A DNA stretch of 64,000 nt from Streptomyces aureocirculatus (GTDB lineage Bacteria; Actinomycetota; Actinomycetes; Streptomycetales; Streptomycetaceae), in the NCBI RefSeq assembly GCF_000720475.1, contig NZ_JOAP01000005.1, positions 441,199-505,198 of the forward strand. The letters run 5' to 3'. Within the stretch, counting starts at the first letter, position 1; every line of letters starts with the position of its first letter. Below are positions 27,201 through 39,378 of this stretch, piece by piece. Position numbers and translations under genes: made by a program. The notes beneath the pieces were generated by a model. That model was not told the origin of the DNA, did no database searches, and worked only from the letters and a program-made list of their open reading frames with translations.

Positions 27201-29023
27201 AGGCCCGCGCCCAGACCTGCCTCGACCGGGCCCGCGCCGCAGACGAGGACCGCCGCGCCGCCCAGCGCGCCGCCGACGACGCCCGCCGTACCGCGCGCGC
27301 CCTGCGCGCCGAGCGCGCCGAGATCGCGGGCGCCCCCGAAGACGTACCCCTGGACCAGGAAGGCCCCAAGACGTCGCTGCCCGCACTCCGCGAGGCCTAC
27401 CGCGCGGCGTCGCAGCTCTACGAGAAGGTCGGCGTCGGCGCCGACCTGCGTGCCGAGCAGGCGCGCGCCGAGAGCGACGAGAGCGCCGCGCTCGCCGAGC
27501 TCGACCGGCTCAGCAACAAGGTACGCACGCGCGCGGCCCAGCTCCTCGAAGGCACCGGCGGCGCCGACGGACCCTCACGGCAGGCCGCAGCGGCCCGCGC
27601 GGAGGCCCAGGTCCAGCTCATCGAGACACGCGCCTCCACCGCCAGCGAGCAGCTCGGCAGGCTGCGCGGCGAGGCCGAGCGGCACGCCCCCGAGGACGGC
27701 GACGCGCACACCGACCTGCCCGCAGAGCTGGTGCCCGCCGACGCCGAGCAGGCCCAGGTGCTGCTGCGTACCGCGACGACCGAACTCGCCGAGCGCACCG
27801 AGGCCCTCGGCCGGGCCAAGGAGGCGCACGCCGCGCTCCTGCGCACCCAGCGCGTCACGGAGGACGCGGCAGGTGGCTTCGAGGAGACGGCGGCGCTCCT
27901 GCGTGACCTGCTGCGCGAGCACCACGACGGCACCGAGGACGACGACAAGACCGAGTCCTACCCGGGCGCCCTGGAGGAGGCCCGCCAGGCCGCCGCCGAG
28001 GCCCGCCGCTCCCTGCGCGGCTGCGCCGCCGATCTGTCCGCGGCCGAGTCGTCCGTCCGCGAGGCCTCGGACATCCTCGTCCGGCACGCCAACGCCACCC
28101 GGTACGAGCAGGTCCGCACCCCCGCCCGCCAGCAGATCCGCGAACTGCCCGCCTCCGCGCTGCCCGAGCACGCCAAGAAGTGGGCCGACGCCTTCGCGCC
28201 CCGGCTGCGCGTGCTCACCGACGAACTGGAGCAGCTTGAGCGCAACCGCGACAGCATCGTCGACCGGCTGCGCGGTCTGGTCGAGTCCTCCCTCGCCACG
28301 CTCCGCTCCGCCCAGCGCCTTTCCCGGCTGCCCGAGGGCCTCGGGGAGTGGTCGGGCCAGGAGTTCCTGCGCGTCCGCTTCGAGGAGCCGGACCAGGCGA
28401 CGCTCGCCGAGCGCCTGGGCGAGGTCATCGACGAAGCCACCCGCGCGGCCGTGAAGAAGAACTCCGACCTCCGAAGGGACGGCATGTCCTTGCTGCTCAG
28501 GGGCGTTCAGGCCGCCCTGGAGCCGCGCGGGGTCGCCGTGGAGATCCTCAAGCCGGACGCGGTGCTGCGCGCCGAGCGGGTGCCGGTCGGGCAGATGGGC
28601 GACGTGTTCTCCGGAGGCCAGTTGCTCACCGCGGCCATCGCCCTGTACTGCACGATGGCGGCCCTGCGCTCGAACGACCGCGGCCGCGACAAGCACCGGC
28701 ACGCCGGCACGCTGTTCCTGGACAACCCCATCGGTCGCGCCAACGCGACGTACCTCCTGGAGCTCCAGCGCGCCGTCTCGGACGCCCTCGGCGTACAGCT
28801 CCTGTACACGACCGGTCTGTTCGACACCACGGCGCTCGCGGAGTTCCCGCTGGTGATCAGGCTCCGCAACGACGCCGACCTGCGCGCGGGCCTGAAGTAC
28901 ATCAGCGTCGAGGAGCACCTGCGGCCGGGCCTGCCGCAGGAGCAGCAGGCACCGGCCGAGGAGACGGTGCACGGGGAGATCACAGCGACACGGATGTTCA
29001 AGAAGCCTGCCGCCGCCGGGTGA
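24242..29023 (+). CDS. SMC-like ATPase, MksB/JetC type (putative)
   Basis: The 1593-residue product has SMC architecture. The N-terminal head carries Walker A (LENGGGKS, Lys69). Long alanine- and glutamate-rich coiled coils run at about 330-600 and 870-1380. A globular centre at about 700-860 (LGDGGLLPPGPDVLATVEFL, GIPALPGWRYLAQAV) would be the hinge. The C-terminal head has the signature FSGGQ (1456-1460) and Walker B LFLD1494, with Asn1495 where SMC proteins have the catalytic glutamate. A glycine-alanine insert from an 18-bp repeat lies just before the hinge. Such motors extrude or clamp DNA; relatives act in plasmid defence. No JetD nuclease gene follows. The ATG at 24242 starts right at the first beta strand. 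Confidence 0.75.
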   Translation: MYELSRVRLYSIGPAGARYADTVLDLRGVGDVVPDPAPAQAEFFEEEPVGPPRRPAPAGVLFLENGGGKSVLLKLIFSVMLPGHRNTLGGASSGVLRKFLLADDCGHVALEWQHTLTGECVVVGKVSEWRGRQVSNDPRKFAEAWYSFRPGPGLSLDSLPVAESTAVRAPVEGASGAQGRRRTMKGFRDALTDAVKAYPHLEVHWEEIHDRWNEHLGDLGLDPELFRYQREMNADEGEAAGLFAVKKDSDFTDLLLRAVTDTRDTDGLADLVHGFGNKLGRRAELIAERDFTAGSVDLLGRIVDAADTRARARDVHAGAERRTRTLARRLSARAVEERGRAAELAEQVTSAAHTVTAAEQSRGRSALIAAELAYRHASLSLTVAEKAAAAQRRELADARTLHSAWQAAEAVLRHRAAADRSARVAVAIREAERDAAPALAARAKAAADLVHALHTAAEDAESVANEEEERSAALQETGETAHRDATVAATEAQRARSEAGHLRQRLTEVEQETDEAVRAGWLDDSAPDADPARAALAASDAEKSAVAAWDEARETARRAADHAKEAAGVESRAELTAARAADAATAAEQAYDAEHRTAESLAREERLAEFLGLPGAYGARSTAAGVPGPRHADAGAGTGAGAGAGAGAGAGTEAVSASAGPSGGHTAREGAHPDASHASAAAGSAGETPLTPAELDRGADDLKTLLDDGVTAAERQLFELRTAAADDARILGALGDGGLLPPGPDVLATVEFLGEQGIPALPGWRYLAQAVDPADHARVLAARPELVDGVVITDPDTHARAREALAGAALLPRSTVAVGTAAALLAPTPGEASADGAVFLVPPNPAMHDEHAADEERQALRARATKRDDEIRALAQRLAKDRELAARLASWRSGCPTGHLAELADAAREARAFAEEAEAELTEARTARAEADEAAADAARVRDERQDAAQRARRAADALAGLAFRLRERSRWQTQLRELADDAAESEARAQTCLDRARAADEDRRAAQRAADDARRTARALRAERAEIAGAPEDVPLDQEGPKTSLPALREAYRAASQLYEKVGVGADLRAEQARAESDESAALAELDRLSNKVRTRAAQLLEGTGGADGPSRQAAAARAEAQVQLIETRASTASEQLGRLRGEAERHAPEDGDAHTDLPAELVPADAEQAQVLLRTATTELAERTEALGRAKEAHAALLRTQRVTEDAAGGFEETAALLRDLLREHHDGTEDDDKTESYPGALEEARQAAAEARRSLRGCAADLSAAESSVREASDILVRHANATRYEQVRTPARQQIRELPASALPEHAKKWADAFAPRLRVLTDELEQLERNRDSIVDRLRGLVESSLATLRSAQRLSRLPEGLGEWSGQEFLRVRFEEPDQATLAERLGEVIDEATRAAVKKNSDLRRDGMSLLLRGVQAALEPRGVAVEILKPDAVLRAERVPVGQMGDVFSGGQLLTAAIALYCTMAALRSNDRGRDKHRHAGTLFLDNPIGRANATYLLELQRAVSDALGVQLLYTTGLFDTTALAEFPLVIRLRNDADLRAGLKYISVEEHLRPGLPQEQQAPAEETVHGEITATRMFKKPAAAG
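26141..26194 (+). repeat. In-frame 18-bp repeat in the SMC-like gene
   Basis: Three copies of GCCGGGGCGGGTGCCGGT start at 26141, 26159 and 26177. They code for a glycine-alanine run between the first coiled coil and the hinge. Confidence 0.9.
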
Positions 29024-29092
29024 AGTGGCGGCGCACGCGGTCGCCGGGCGCACGCGGTCGCCGGGCGGCCGCGCGCGCCGCGACAGGGCCGC

Positions 29093-30211
29093 TCACGCGG
29101 CCAGGTGCCGGATGAGCCAGTCGTGGAAGATCCCGATGTGGTGCTCGGTCGGCACCAGGACCCCGCCCGTGCGATAGGCGCGTGAGCCCATCGCGGGCTG
29201 GGTGCGCTCGCAAGCCGCGAAGTCCTGCTCGTTGACCCGGTGGAACAGCTCCGCCGACTTCGACACATCGGCCCCGGACGCGATGACGTCGGGTGCGTAC
29301 AGCCAGTCGCACTCGACGACCGTACGGTCGACCGCCAGCGGGAACATCCGGTGCAGGATCACATGGTCCGGTACGAGGTTGACGAACACGGCCGGTTTCA
29401 CGGTGATCGCGTAGTAGCGGCGGTCCTGGTCCTCGGAGACCCCCGGGAGCCGGCCGAAGCCCGCGCTGCCGTCCACCGTGAAGCCGTTGACCTCGTCCCC
29501 GAACGCGGCGCCGTGACCTACGTAGTACTGCGCCGCGAAGCCCTCGGCGAACTCCGGAAGCACCTCCGTCAGTTCGGGGTGGATGGTCGCGCAGTGGTAG
29601 CACTCCATGAAGTTCTCGACGATCAGCTTCCAGTTGGCCCGCACGTCGTAGCGGACGCGGTGGCCGAGGGCCAGGTCCTCGGTGCGGTAGCGCTCGATGG
29701 ACGCGGGATCGCCGAGGCGCTCCACGGCTTCGCCGATCACCGTGTCCTCGAAGGACGGCGGTTCGTCGGCCAGACACACCCACGCGTAGCCGAGCCACTC
29801 CCGCAGCGCGACCTCGATCAGCCCGTACGCGGAGCGGTCGACGTCCGGCATCCGCGTCAGGTTCGGCGCCGCGATCAGGCGGCCGTCCAGACCGTACGTC
29901 CAGGCGTGGTACGGGCACTGGAGGCTGCGCCGGACCTCGCCTGCCTCGTCGGTGCACAGCCGGGCACCCCGGTGGCGGCACACGTTGAGGAAGGCGCGCA
30001 GGGTGCCGTCCCGGGCGCGGGTGACCAGTACGCTCTCGCGGCCCACCTGGACGGTGCGGTACGCGCCGGGCTTGTCGAGGTCTGCGGCGCGCACGGCGCA
30101 GCACCACAGGGCTTCGAAGAGGCGCTCCTGCTCCTGTCCGAAGACGCCGGGGTCGGTGTAGTAGTGGCCGGGCAGCGTCGCGATGAGGCTCGCGGAGACC
30201 TCTGTCGTCAC
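29093..30211 (-). CDS. Rieske-type aromatic ring-hydroxylating oxygenase, GbcA-like
   Basis: The 372-residue product is a Rieske non-heme iron oxygenase alpha subunit. Cys78-x-His80 and Cys99-x2-His102 hold the 2Fe-2S cluster. [16 protein letters not shown] supplies His206 and His211 for the mononuclear iron. Relatives that demethylate quaternary amines include GbcA (glycine betaine) and Stc2 (stachydrine). The cluster contains dimethylglycine and sarcosine oxidising enzymes, so glycine betaine demethylation is the best guess; stachydrine or carnitine are alternatives. The ATG at 30211 overlaps the sarcosine oxidase stop (ATGA). Electrons probably come from the ferredoxin and reductase at 36.6-38.5 kb. 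Confidence 0.85.
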   Translation of the reverse strand: MTTEVSASLIATLPGHYYTDPGVFGQEQERLFEALWCCAVRAADLDKPGAYRTVQVGRESVLVTRARDGTLRAFLNVCRHRGARLCTDEAGEVRRSLQCPYHAWTYGLDGRLIAAPNLTRMPDVDRSAYGLIEVALREWLGYAWVCLADEPPSFEDTVIGEAVERLGDPASIERYRTEDLALGHRVRYDVRANWKLIVENFMECYHCATIHPELTEVLPEFAEGFAAQYYVGHGAAFGDEVNGFTVDGSAGFGRLPGVSEDQDRRYYAITVKPAVFVNLVPDHVILHRMFPLAVDRTVVECDWLYAPDVIASGADVSKSAELFHRVNEQDFAACERTQPAMGSRAYRTGGVLVPTEHHIGIFHDWLIRHLAA

Positions 30212-31410
30212 GTCCGTACTCCTGGAACGGGCGCCGCGGCGGGCGCGGGGCCGAGCGGGCCGGTGATGCGGGCGGGGTCGAACAGGCCGATGGGGTGCGC
30301 GGTGGTGCCGTCGAGCGCCAGATCGGCGACGATCTCGCCGACCACCGGCACGAACTTGAAGCCGTGCCCGGAGAACCCGCAGGCCACCGTCACCGACTCC
30401 GGGTGCGCCGGGTGGCGCGTGATGACGAAGTGCTCATCGGGGGTCGTCGTGTACATGCAGGTCGAGGCCTTCAGGAGGCGTCCCGGCAGCAGCGGTATGT
30501 GCCGCGACATGTGCTCGGCCATCGCCGCGACCTCGTGCGCGTGGACCGTGCGGTCGATGGTCTCCGGAGTGCAGACGTTGCCCTTCCTGAAGAAGGCGAC
30601 CTTCACACCGAGGTCGGGGCCGTCGATCGAGGGGAAGCCGTAGGCCTGAACGCCTGCCGCGTCCTCCCAGACGTAGATCGGATGGTGCTCCGGCAGGAAC
30701 GGGCCGACGCCGCCCGTCGGCTGGAACCAGTACATGATCTGCCGCTCGATGGTGAACGGCACCCCGAGATCCGCGAGCAGTCCCGGCGCCCAGGCTCCGG
30801 GGCAGATCACCAACTGCCCCGCCGTGTAGGTGTCGTCGGCGGTGTGCACGCGCACGCCGCCGCCGAACGGCTCCCACCGCGTGACCGGCTCCTCGAAGTG
30901 GAGGTCCGCGCCCTGACGGGTGGCGCACTGGAGATGCGCGGCGACCGTGTTCTCCGGGCGGACGAGCCCGGCGCGCTCTTCGTAGAGGGCCACTTCGTCG
31001 TCGCGCGGGGTGAGTGTCGGGAAGCGGCGGCGGATCTCCCGGGCGTCGAGCATCTCGTGAGGCAGCCCCCAGGTCTCGGCCGAGAGGCGTGCCCCGGAGA
31101 CCACGCGTCCGTCCGGTCTTCCGACCATGACTCCGCCGCACAGGGTGGCGATGTCGCGGCCGCTGTCCTGTTCGAGCTTCTCGTAGAGTTCGTACGCGCG
31201 CAGGAGCAGCGGTACGTAGGCGGGGTCCTCGAAGTACGACTGCCGGGTGACGCGCGAGCCACCGTGACTGGAGCCGCGCTGGTGCACGGGTCCGAACTTC
31301 TCGAGGCCGAGGACGCGGGCCCCGCGTGCGGACAGATGGTGGGCGGCGGCACTGCCCATGCCGCCCAGGCCGATCACGATCACGTCATAGGTGGGGGTTA
31401 CGGGGGACAC
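30208..31410 (-). CDS. Monomeric sarcosine oxidase-like FAD oxidoreductase
   Basis: The 400-residue product is of the MSOX/SolA family. The N-terminal dinucleotide motif is [30 protein letters not shown] and [10 protein letters not shown] are family marks. Cys318 in [13 protein letters not shown] is at the position of the cysteine that binds FAD covalently in Bacillus MSOX. The reaction would be sarcosine plus O2 to glycine, formaldehyde and H2O2, in the cytoplasm. The gene starts 66 bp after the dimethylglycine enzyme gene and overlaps the Rieske gene. N-methyl-tryptophan or other secondary amines are possible substrates, but the neighbours favour sarcosine. Confidence 0.88.
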   Translation of the reverse strand: MSPVTPTYDVIVIGLGGMGSAAAHHLSARGARVLGLEKFGPVHQRGSSHGGSRVTRQSYFEDPAYVPLLLRAYELYEKLEQDSGRDIATLCGGVMVGRPDGRVVSGARLSAETWGLPHEMLDAREIRRRFPTLTPRDDEVALYEERAGLVRPENTVAAHLQCATRQGADLHFEEPVTRWEPFGGGVRVHTADDTYTAGQLVICPGAWAPGLLADLGVPFTIERQIMYWFQPTGGVGPFLPEHHPIYVWEDAAGVQAYGFPSIDGPDLGVKVAFFRKGNVCTPETIDRTVHAHEVAAMAEHMSRHIPLLPGRLLKASTCMYTTTPDEHFVITRHPAHPESVTVACGFSGHGFKFVPVVGEIVADLALDGTTAHPIGLFDPARITGPLGPAPAAAPVPGVRT

Positions 31411-31476
31411 GGTGGCCTCCTGGGGACGGGGACCAGCACTTGACGGCGCGGGGCCGGCACCTGATGGGGCACGGGG

Positions 31477-35535
<4,059 letters not shown>

Positions 35536-36417
35536 TCAGAAGCCGTAGCCCATCCGCCGCGACAGCTCCACCGCCGCCGCGACCGTGCGCTTGGCCAGCT
35601 CGGTGAGCCGGTCCTCGGTCAGCCGGTACACAGGACCGGAGGCGCTCAGCGCGCCGATGACCTTGCCGTCGTGCGCGCGCACCGGCGCCGCCACGGCGGC
35701 CAGGCCCACCTCCAGCTCCTCCACGACGATCGCGAAGCCCTGGTGGACCACGGCCTCCAGATCGCGGCGCAGCGCCACCGTCCCGGTCACCGTGTGGTCG
35801 GTGATGCGCGGCAGCGTGCGCGCGATCAGACCCTCGCGCAGGGTCGTCGGAAGGTGCGCGAGCAGCACCTTTCCGCTGGACGTGGCGTGCAGCGGGGTGC
35901 GCCGGCCGAGCCAGTTCTGGGCCGTCACGGAGGCGGGGCCGCGGGCCTGCATGATGTTGACCGCGGCGTCGTCGTCGAGCACGGCGATGTTGACCGTCTC
36001 GCCGAGTTCGTCGGCGAGCTCGCGGCAGACGGGACCGCCCTCCTGGGAGATGTCCATCCGCACGGCCGCCGCCCCGGCGAGGCGCAGCACACCCGCGCCG
36101 AGGAAGTACTTGCCGCGGTCCTTGGCCTGACCGACGAGCCCGCGGTTCTCAAGCACCCCGAGCAGCCGGAAGGCCGTCGACTTGTGCACCCCGAGCTCCT
36201 CGGCGATCTCGGTGACGCCCGCCTCGCCGTGCCGGGCGAGGATCTCCAGGACGCTCACCGCTCGGTCCACGGACTGGACGGAACCGGCGGGCGCCTTCGC
36301 CTCGCGTGGCTTCTCCGGGTTCTCCGGCTTGTCCCGATGCGCCTCACGGCGCTGCTCCCGGGGTGCTTCCTGGTGGGGCTCCCCGTTCTGGCCAGGCTCT
36401 TTCCGCGTGCGGGTCAT
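35536..36417 (-). CDS. IclR family transcriptional regulator
   Basis: The 293-residue product has a 45-residue charged, proline-rich N-terminal extension. The IclR winged helix follows at about 46-110 (SVQSVDRAVSVLEILARHG, VTEIAEELGVHKSTAFRLL). The GAF-like effector domain fills about 115-290 (HATSSGKVLLAHL, VVEELEVGLAAVAAPV). It lies between the two betaine-degradation operons and is the natural candidate to control both through the TCTGTTGCG motifs. The ATG at 36417 is the only start that includes the extension; a later start is possible. Confidence 0.88.
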   Translation of the reverse strand: MTRTRKEPGQNGEPHQEAPREQRREAHRDKPENPEKPREAKAPAGSVQSVDRAVSVLEILARHGEAGVTEIAEELGVHKSTAFRLLGVLENRGLVGQAKDRGKYFLGAGVLRLAGAAAVRMDISQEGGPVCRELADELGETVNIAVLDDDAAVNIMQARGPASVTAQNWLGRRTPLHATSSGKVLLAHLPTTLREGLIARTLPRITDHTVTGTVALRRDLEAVVHQGFAIVVEELEVGLAAVAAPVRAHDGKVIGALSASGPVYRLTEDRLTELAKRTVAAAVELSRRMGYGF

Positions 36418-36496
36418 ATCTCAACTCTCACCACTCGGCGGCCACTCGAAGCCGCGTCCCAGGGAGGCCCTTGACGCGATGAGCTTCCCACCGGAT

Positions 36497-36520
36497 TCTG
36501 TTGCGCATAGCGCTCTCTGG
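36497..36520. promoter_or_regulatory. TCTGTTGCG motif at the ferredoxin operon, candidate operator
   Basis: TCTGTTGCG at 36497-36505 is followed by CATAGCGCTCTCTGGTGCGC. The whole is a loose inverted repeat (GCGCAT with the later GTGCGC). It sits between the IclR start and the Rieske ferredoxin gene and matches the motif pair at 35074-35101. Confidence 0.55.
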
Positions 36521-36603
36521 TGCGCCATATGAAACTGCATGCTATCGAAGAGTCCCTCGCCCACACGGCCCAGGAACCGGCCGACCGATCCAGAGGAGGG
36601 CCC

Positions 36604-37002
36604 GTGATCCCCGTCTGCCGCATCGAAGACCTCCCCGCGGGCGAGTCCGTCCGTCTCGACACCACACCGCCCGTCGCGGTGTTCAACGCGGACGGCGCGC
36701 TGTACGCCGTCGACGACACCTGCACTCACCAGGACGCCTCCCTGTCCGAGGGCTGGCTGGAGGGCTGCCTGGTCGAATGCCCTTTGCACGCGGCCACCTT
36801 CGATCTCCGCACCGGCGAGCCGATGTGCCTGCCCGCCCGTCGCGCGGTGCGCACCCACCGCGTGAGCGTGGTCGACGGAACGGTCCATGTCCACCTGACC
36901 GAGCCGACCGCCGTGCCGGTGTCCGTCCGGACGCCCGCCACCACGACCGCCTCGGCCGCGGTCACGTCTGGCCCGCTCGCCACCAAGGGCTCCGCCGCAT
37001 GA
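36604..37002 (+). CDS. Rieske-type ferredoxin
   Basis: The 132-residue product is a small Rieske 2Fe-2S ferredoxin. CTHQD gives the first Cys-x-His pair and CPLHAATF the second Cys-x2-His pair. It would carry electrons from the next gene product to the Rieske oxygenase at 29-30 kb. The GTG at 36604, with AGGAGG four bases upstream, gives the N-terminus VIPVCRIEDLPAGE, which fits the family. The last 35 residues are an alanine- and threonine-rich tail. It is coupled to the reductase gene (ATGA). Confidence 0.9.
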   Translation: MIPVCRIEDLPAGESVRLDTTPPVAVFNADGALYAVDDTCTHQDASLSEGWLEGCLVECPLHAATFDLRTGEPMCLPARRAVRTHRVSVVDGTVHVHLTEPTAVPVSVRTPATTTASAAVTSGPLATKGSAA

Positions 37003-38471
37003 AGACCGTCACCGTCGTGGGCGCCTCCCTCGCCGGTCTCTACGCGGCACGCGAACTGCGTGCCCAGGGCTACGACGGACGCCTCGTGATCATCGGAGCG
37101 GAGCCTCATTTTCCGTACGACCGCCCACCACTGTCGAAGGACTTCCTCGCGAACAAGGACTTCCTCGCGAACAAGGACTTCCTCGCCAACACGGACCTTG
37201 CCGCCGACTCGGACTTCTCCGCGAACAAGGACCTCGCCGCGAACGCGGACGAAGCTGCCGCGGCTCCGCTCGGCGGGGCAGCTCCTGGCGGGGCAAACGC
37301 CGGTGGGGCCGCCCCCGGTGGGGCCACCCGTGGCGGGGCCATCCCTGGTGGGCCCACCCCTGGCGGGGTCACCCGTGGCAGGCCGCTCCCCGGCCAGGCC
37401 CCCCTCGACGAGACCACCCCGGACGAGGCCCCCCTCGCCCTCACCGACCCCGACGAGATCGCCGAGCTCGCCGCCGATTGGCTGCTCGGCGTGCACGCGA
37501 CCGCACTCGACCCCCGCGGCCGCGCCGTCCACCTCGACGACGGCCGTACGGTCGTCACCGACGGCGTGGTCGTGGCGACCGGTGCTTCGGCCCGGCGGCT
37601 GCCGGGTCCCCGGCTCGCCGGTGTCCACACCTTGCGCACCCTCGACGACGCCCGTGCCCTGCGCGCCGAACTGACCCGGGGCCCGCGCGGCGTTGTGGTG
37701 ATCGGCGGCGGCTTCATCGGCGCGGAGACGGCGTCGACGTGCGCCGCACTCGGGCATGACGTCACCGTCGTCGAGGCGGCACCCCTGCCTCTGATCCCGC
37801 AACTCGGCCCGGAGATGGCCGCGTTCTGCGCCGACCTGCACCGGCACGGGGGCGTGCGACTGCTGACCGGGACGGGGGTGGCGGGACTGCGCCACGCGGC
37901 CGTCGGCGGTACGACGGGCCCCGAACGCGTCACCGCCGTGGAGCTGACCGACGGTCGCCTCCTGCCCGCGGACGTGGTCGTCGTCGGCATCGGTGCGACT
38001 CCCAACTCCGGCTGGCTGACGGACGGCGCACTCGCCGACCGTGACGGTGTCCGCTGCGACGGCGGCTGCGTCACGAGCCTTCCCCAGGTGGTCGCCGTGG
38101 GAGACGTGGCCCGTGTCGGCGGCGTCCGCGCCGAGCACTGGACGAGCGCGACGGAACAACCGCGCGTCGCCGTACGCAACTTGCTCGCCGCCCACACCGT
38201 GGAGACCTTCAGCGCACTTCCGTACTTCTGGTCCGACCAGTACGGCTCCCGCATCCAGTTCGCCGGACACCGCCCCGCGGATGCCACCGTACGCATCGCG
38301 GAGGGCAGCCCGGACAGCGGCAGTTTTCTGGCCCTCTACGAGCAGGCGGGCCAGGTGCGGGCCGCTCTCGCCGTCAATCGTCCGCGGCCGTTCATGAAGG
38401 TGCGGCGGCGACTGCGGGCACAGCGGTCGGCCGAGCCGGACGGCACTAGGAGTGCGAGAGCTGCCCCCTAG
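36999..38471 (+). CDS. FAD-dependent ferredoxin reductase with repeat insertions
   Basis: The 490-residue product is a pyridine nucleotide-disulfide type ferredoxin reductase. The FAD motif is VVGASLAGLYAARELRAQG and the NAD motif VVVIGGGFIGAETASTCAALG; VGIGATPN and AVGDVA follow. After PPLSKDFL, where relatives continue directly, there are six hexapeptide repeats (KDFLAN type) and then seven pentapeptide repeats (GGAAP type), lengthening the FAD domain by roughly 90 residues. It should reduce the Rieske ferredoxin upstream. Its 3-prime end overlaps the convergent membrane protein gene by 26 bp. Confidence 0.88.
   Translation: MKTVTVVGASLAGLYAARELRAQGYDGRLVIIGAEPHFPYDRPPLSKDFLANKDFLANKDFLANTDLAADSDFSANKDLAANADEAAAAPLGGAAPGGANAGGAAPGGATRGGAIPGGPTPGGVTRGRPLPGQAPLDETTPDEAPLALTDPDEIAELAADWLLGVHATALDPRGRAVHLDDGRTVVTDGVVVATGASARRLPGPRLAGVHTLRTLDDARALRAELTRGPRGVVVIGGGFIGAETASTCAALGHDVTVVEAAPLPLIPQLGPEMAAFCADLHRHGGVRLLTGTGVAGLRHAAVGGTTGPERVTAVELTDGRLLPADVVVVGIGATPNSGWLTDGALADRDGVRCDGGCVTSLPQVVAVGDVARVGGVRAEHWTSATEQPRVAVRNLLAAHTVETFSALPYFWSDQYGSRIQFAGHRPADATVRIAEGSPDSGSFLALYEQAGQVRAALAVNRPRPFMKVRRRLRAQRSAEPDGTRSARAAP
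37138..37376 (+). repeat. In-frame 18-bp and 15-bp tandem repeats in the reductase gene
   Basis: Six 18-bp units start at 37138, 37156, 37174, 37192, 37210 and 37228; the first three are almost identical (AAGGACTTCCTCGCGAAC). Seven 15-bp units (GGCGGGGCAGCTCCT type) start at 37272 and run to 37376. All stay in frame. Confidence 0.95.
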
Positions 38472-39378
38472 CTCCTCCGCGGCTCCGTATGTCCTCCTGC
38501 GAACGGGCGGTGGCGCGGGCGTCGCGTCGGGCCCTGCGCCGCTCCCGGCGCAGTTGACGCGCCGAGCTGCTGGGCATCGACACCACGCCGTTGCGCTGGT
38601 TCCACACCTGGCGGGTCACCCAGACGTCGCACACGCTCCAGGTGGCCACGATCGTGCTGGCCACGCTGCTCAGCACCATGGGGAAGGCCAGCCAGGACTC
38701 GGCCATCGCGCAGAAGAACGCCGTCATCGCCTGGATGAGCGTCAGCGACACGATGAGCATCGCCCGCACGGCCGCCGTCCGCACGGGGTCCGGCAGTCTC
38801 CGCCGGGTCGCTGCCTCCTCGACCCAGAGCTGCCGCCGCTCAAGGCGTTCGCCGCCCTCGTCGCCGTCGTCGTACCCGACGGGTGGCGCGACCCGGGGCC
38901 CTGCCGTGCCGACACTCGAGTACGCCCCGACCTGCTCAGCCGCCTTCCTGCCCGAAGCCGCCCTACTCTCCGAAGCCAGCTTGCTGCCCAAGGCCTGCGT
39001 GTCATCCGGCGCTTGCGTAAGGTCCGAGGCCTGCGTGCGGCCCGAAGCCGCCGTACTGCCCGAAGCCAGCTCGCTGCCCAAGGCCTGTGCGCTGCCCGAC
39101 GCTAGCGTGCGCCCCGATGCCTGCGTGCGGCCCGCAGCCTGCGCGTTGTCCGAAGTCGTCTTACTGTCCGAAGCCAGCTTGCTGCCCGAAGCCTGTGCGC
39201 TGCCCGACGCTTGCGTGCCGTCCGGCACCTGCGCGCTGCCCGAAGCCGACATCCCGTCCGCCGCCCGCGTGCCGTCCGAAGCCCGCCCGGCGCCGCGCAC
39301 CGGCCCATCGCCGCGCGCCCGCCCGGCGCCCAGCGCCCGCTCGTCGCCCGACGCCCGTCGGCGCTCCTTCGTGCCCAT
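38446..39378 (-). CDS. Membrane protein with long hexapeptide-repeat N-terminus
   Basis: The 310-residue product has two very different halves. Residues about 40-145 are some 17 degenerate hexapeptides (QASGSA, LASGST, AASGRT and the like), coded by an 18-bp minisatellite. The C-terminal half has two hydrophobic segments (AMLIVSLTLIQAMTAFFCAMA; AFPMVLSSVASTIVATWSV) and a basic tail RRERRRARRDARATARS. I do not recognise the family; the C-terminal part looks like a conserved Streptomyces membrane protein. ATG at 39378 is used, next to an in-frame TTG one codon earlier. It is divergent from cvnA. Confidence 0.65.
   Translation of the reverse strand: MGTKERRRASGDERALGAGRARGDGPVRGAGRASDGTRAADGMSASGSAQVPDGTQASGSAQASGSKLASDSKTTSDNAQAAGRTQASGRTLASGSAQALGSELASGSTAASGRTQASDLTQAPDDTQALGSKLASESRAASGRKAAEQVGAYSSVGTAGPRVAPPVGYDDGDEGGERLERRQLWVEEAATRRRLPDPVRTAAVRAMLIVSLTLIQAMTAFFCAMAESWLAFPMVLSSVASTIVATWSVCDVWVTRQVWNQRNGVVSMPSSSARQLRRERRRARRDARATARSQEDIRSRGGARGQLSHS
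38945..39260 (-). repeat. 18-bp minisatellite
   Basis: About 17 units of a CTGCCCGAAGCCTGTGCG-like 18-mer (plus strand) run through the N-terminal half of the membrane protein gene. Copies differ by several substitutions, and the reading frame is kept. Confidence 0.9.

Noticed and set aside
29024..29092. Search for a JetD-like nuclease gene after the SMC-like gene
   Set aside because: The gap is only 69 bp and the next gene is a convergent Rieske oxygenase. No other protein in the window has a Toprim or topoisomerase-like motif.
38945..39260. Regularly spaced repeats as a possible CRISPR array
   Set aside because: Repeats are contiguous 18-mers without unique spacers, keep a reading frame, and no cas gene is present.
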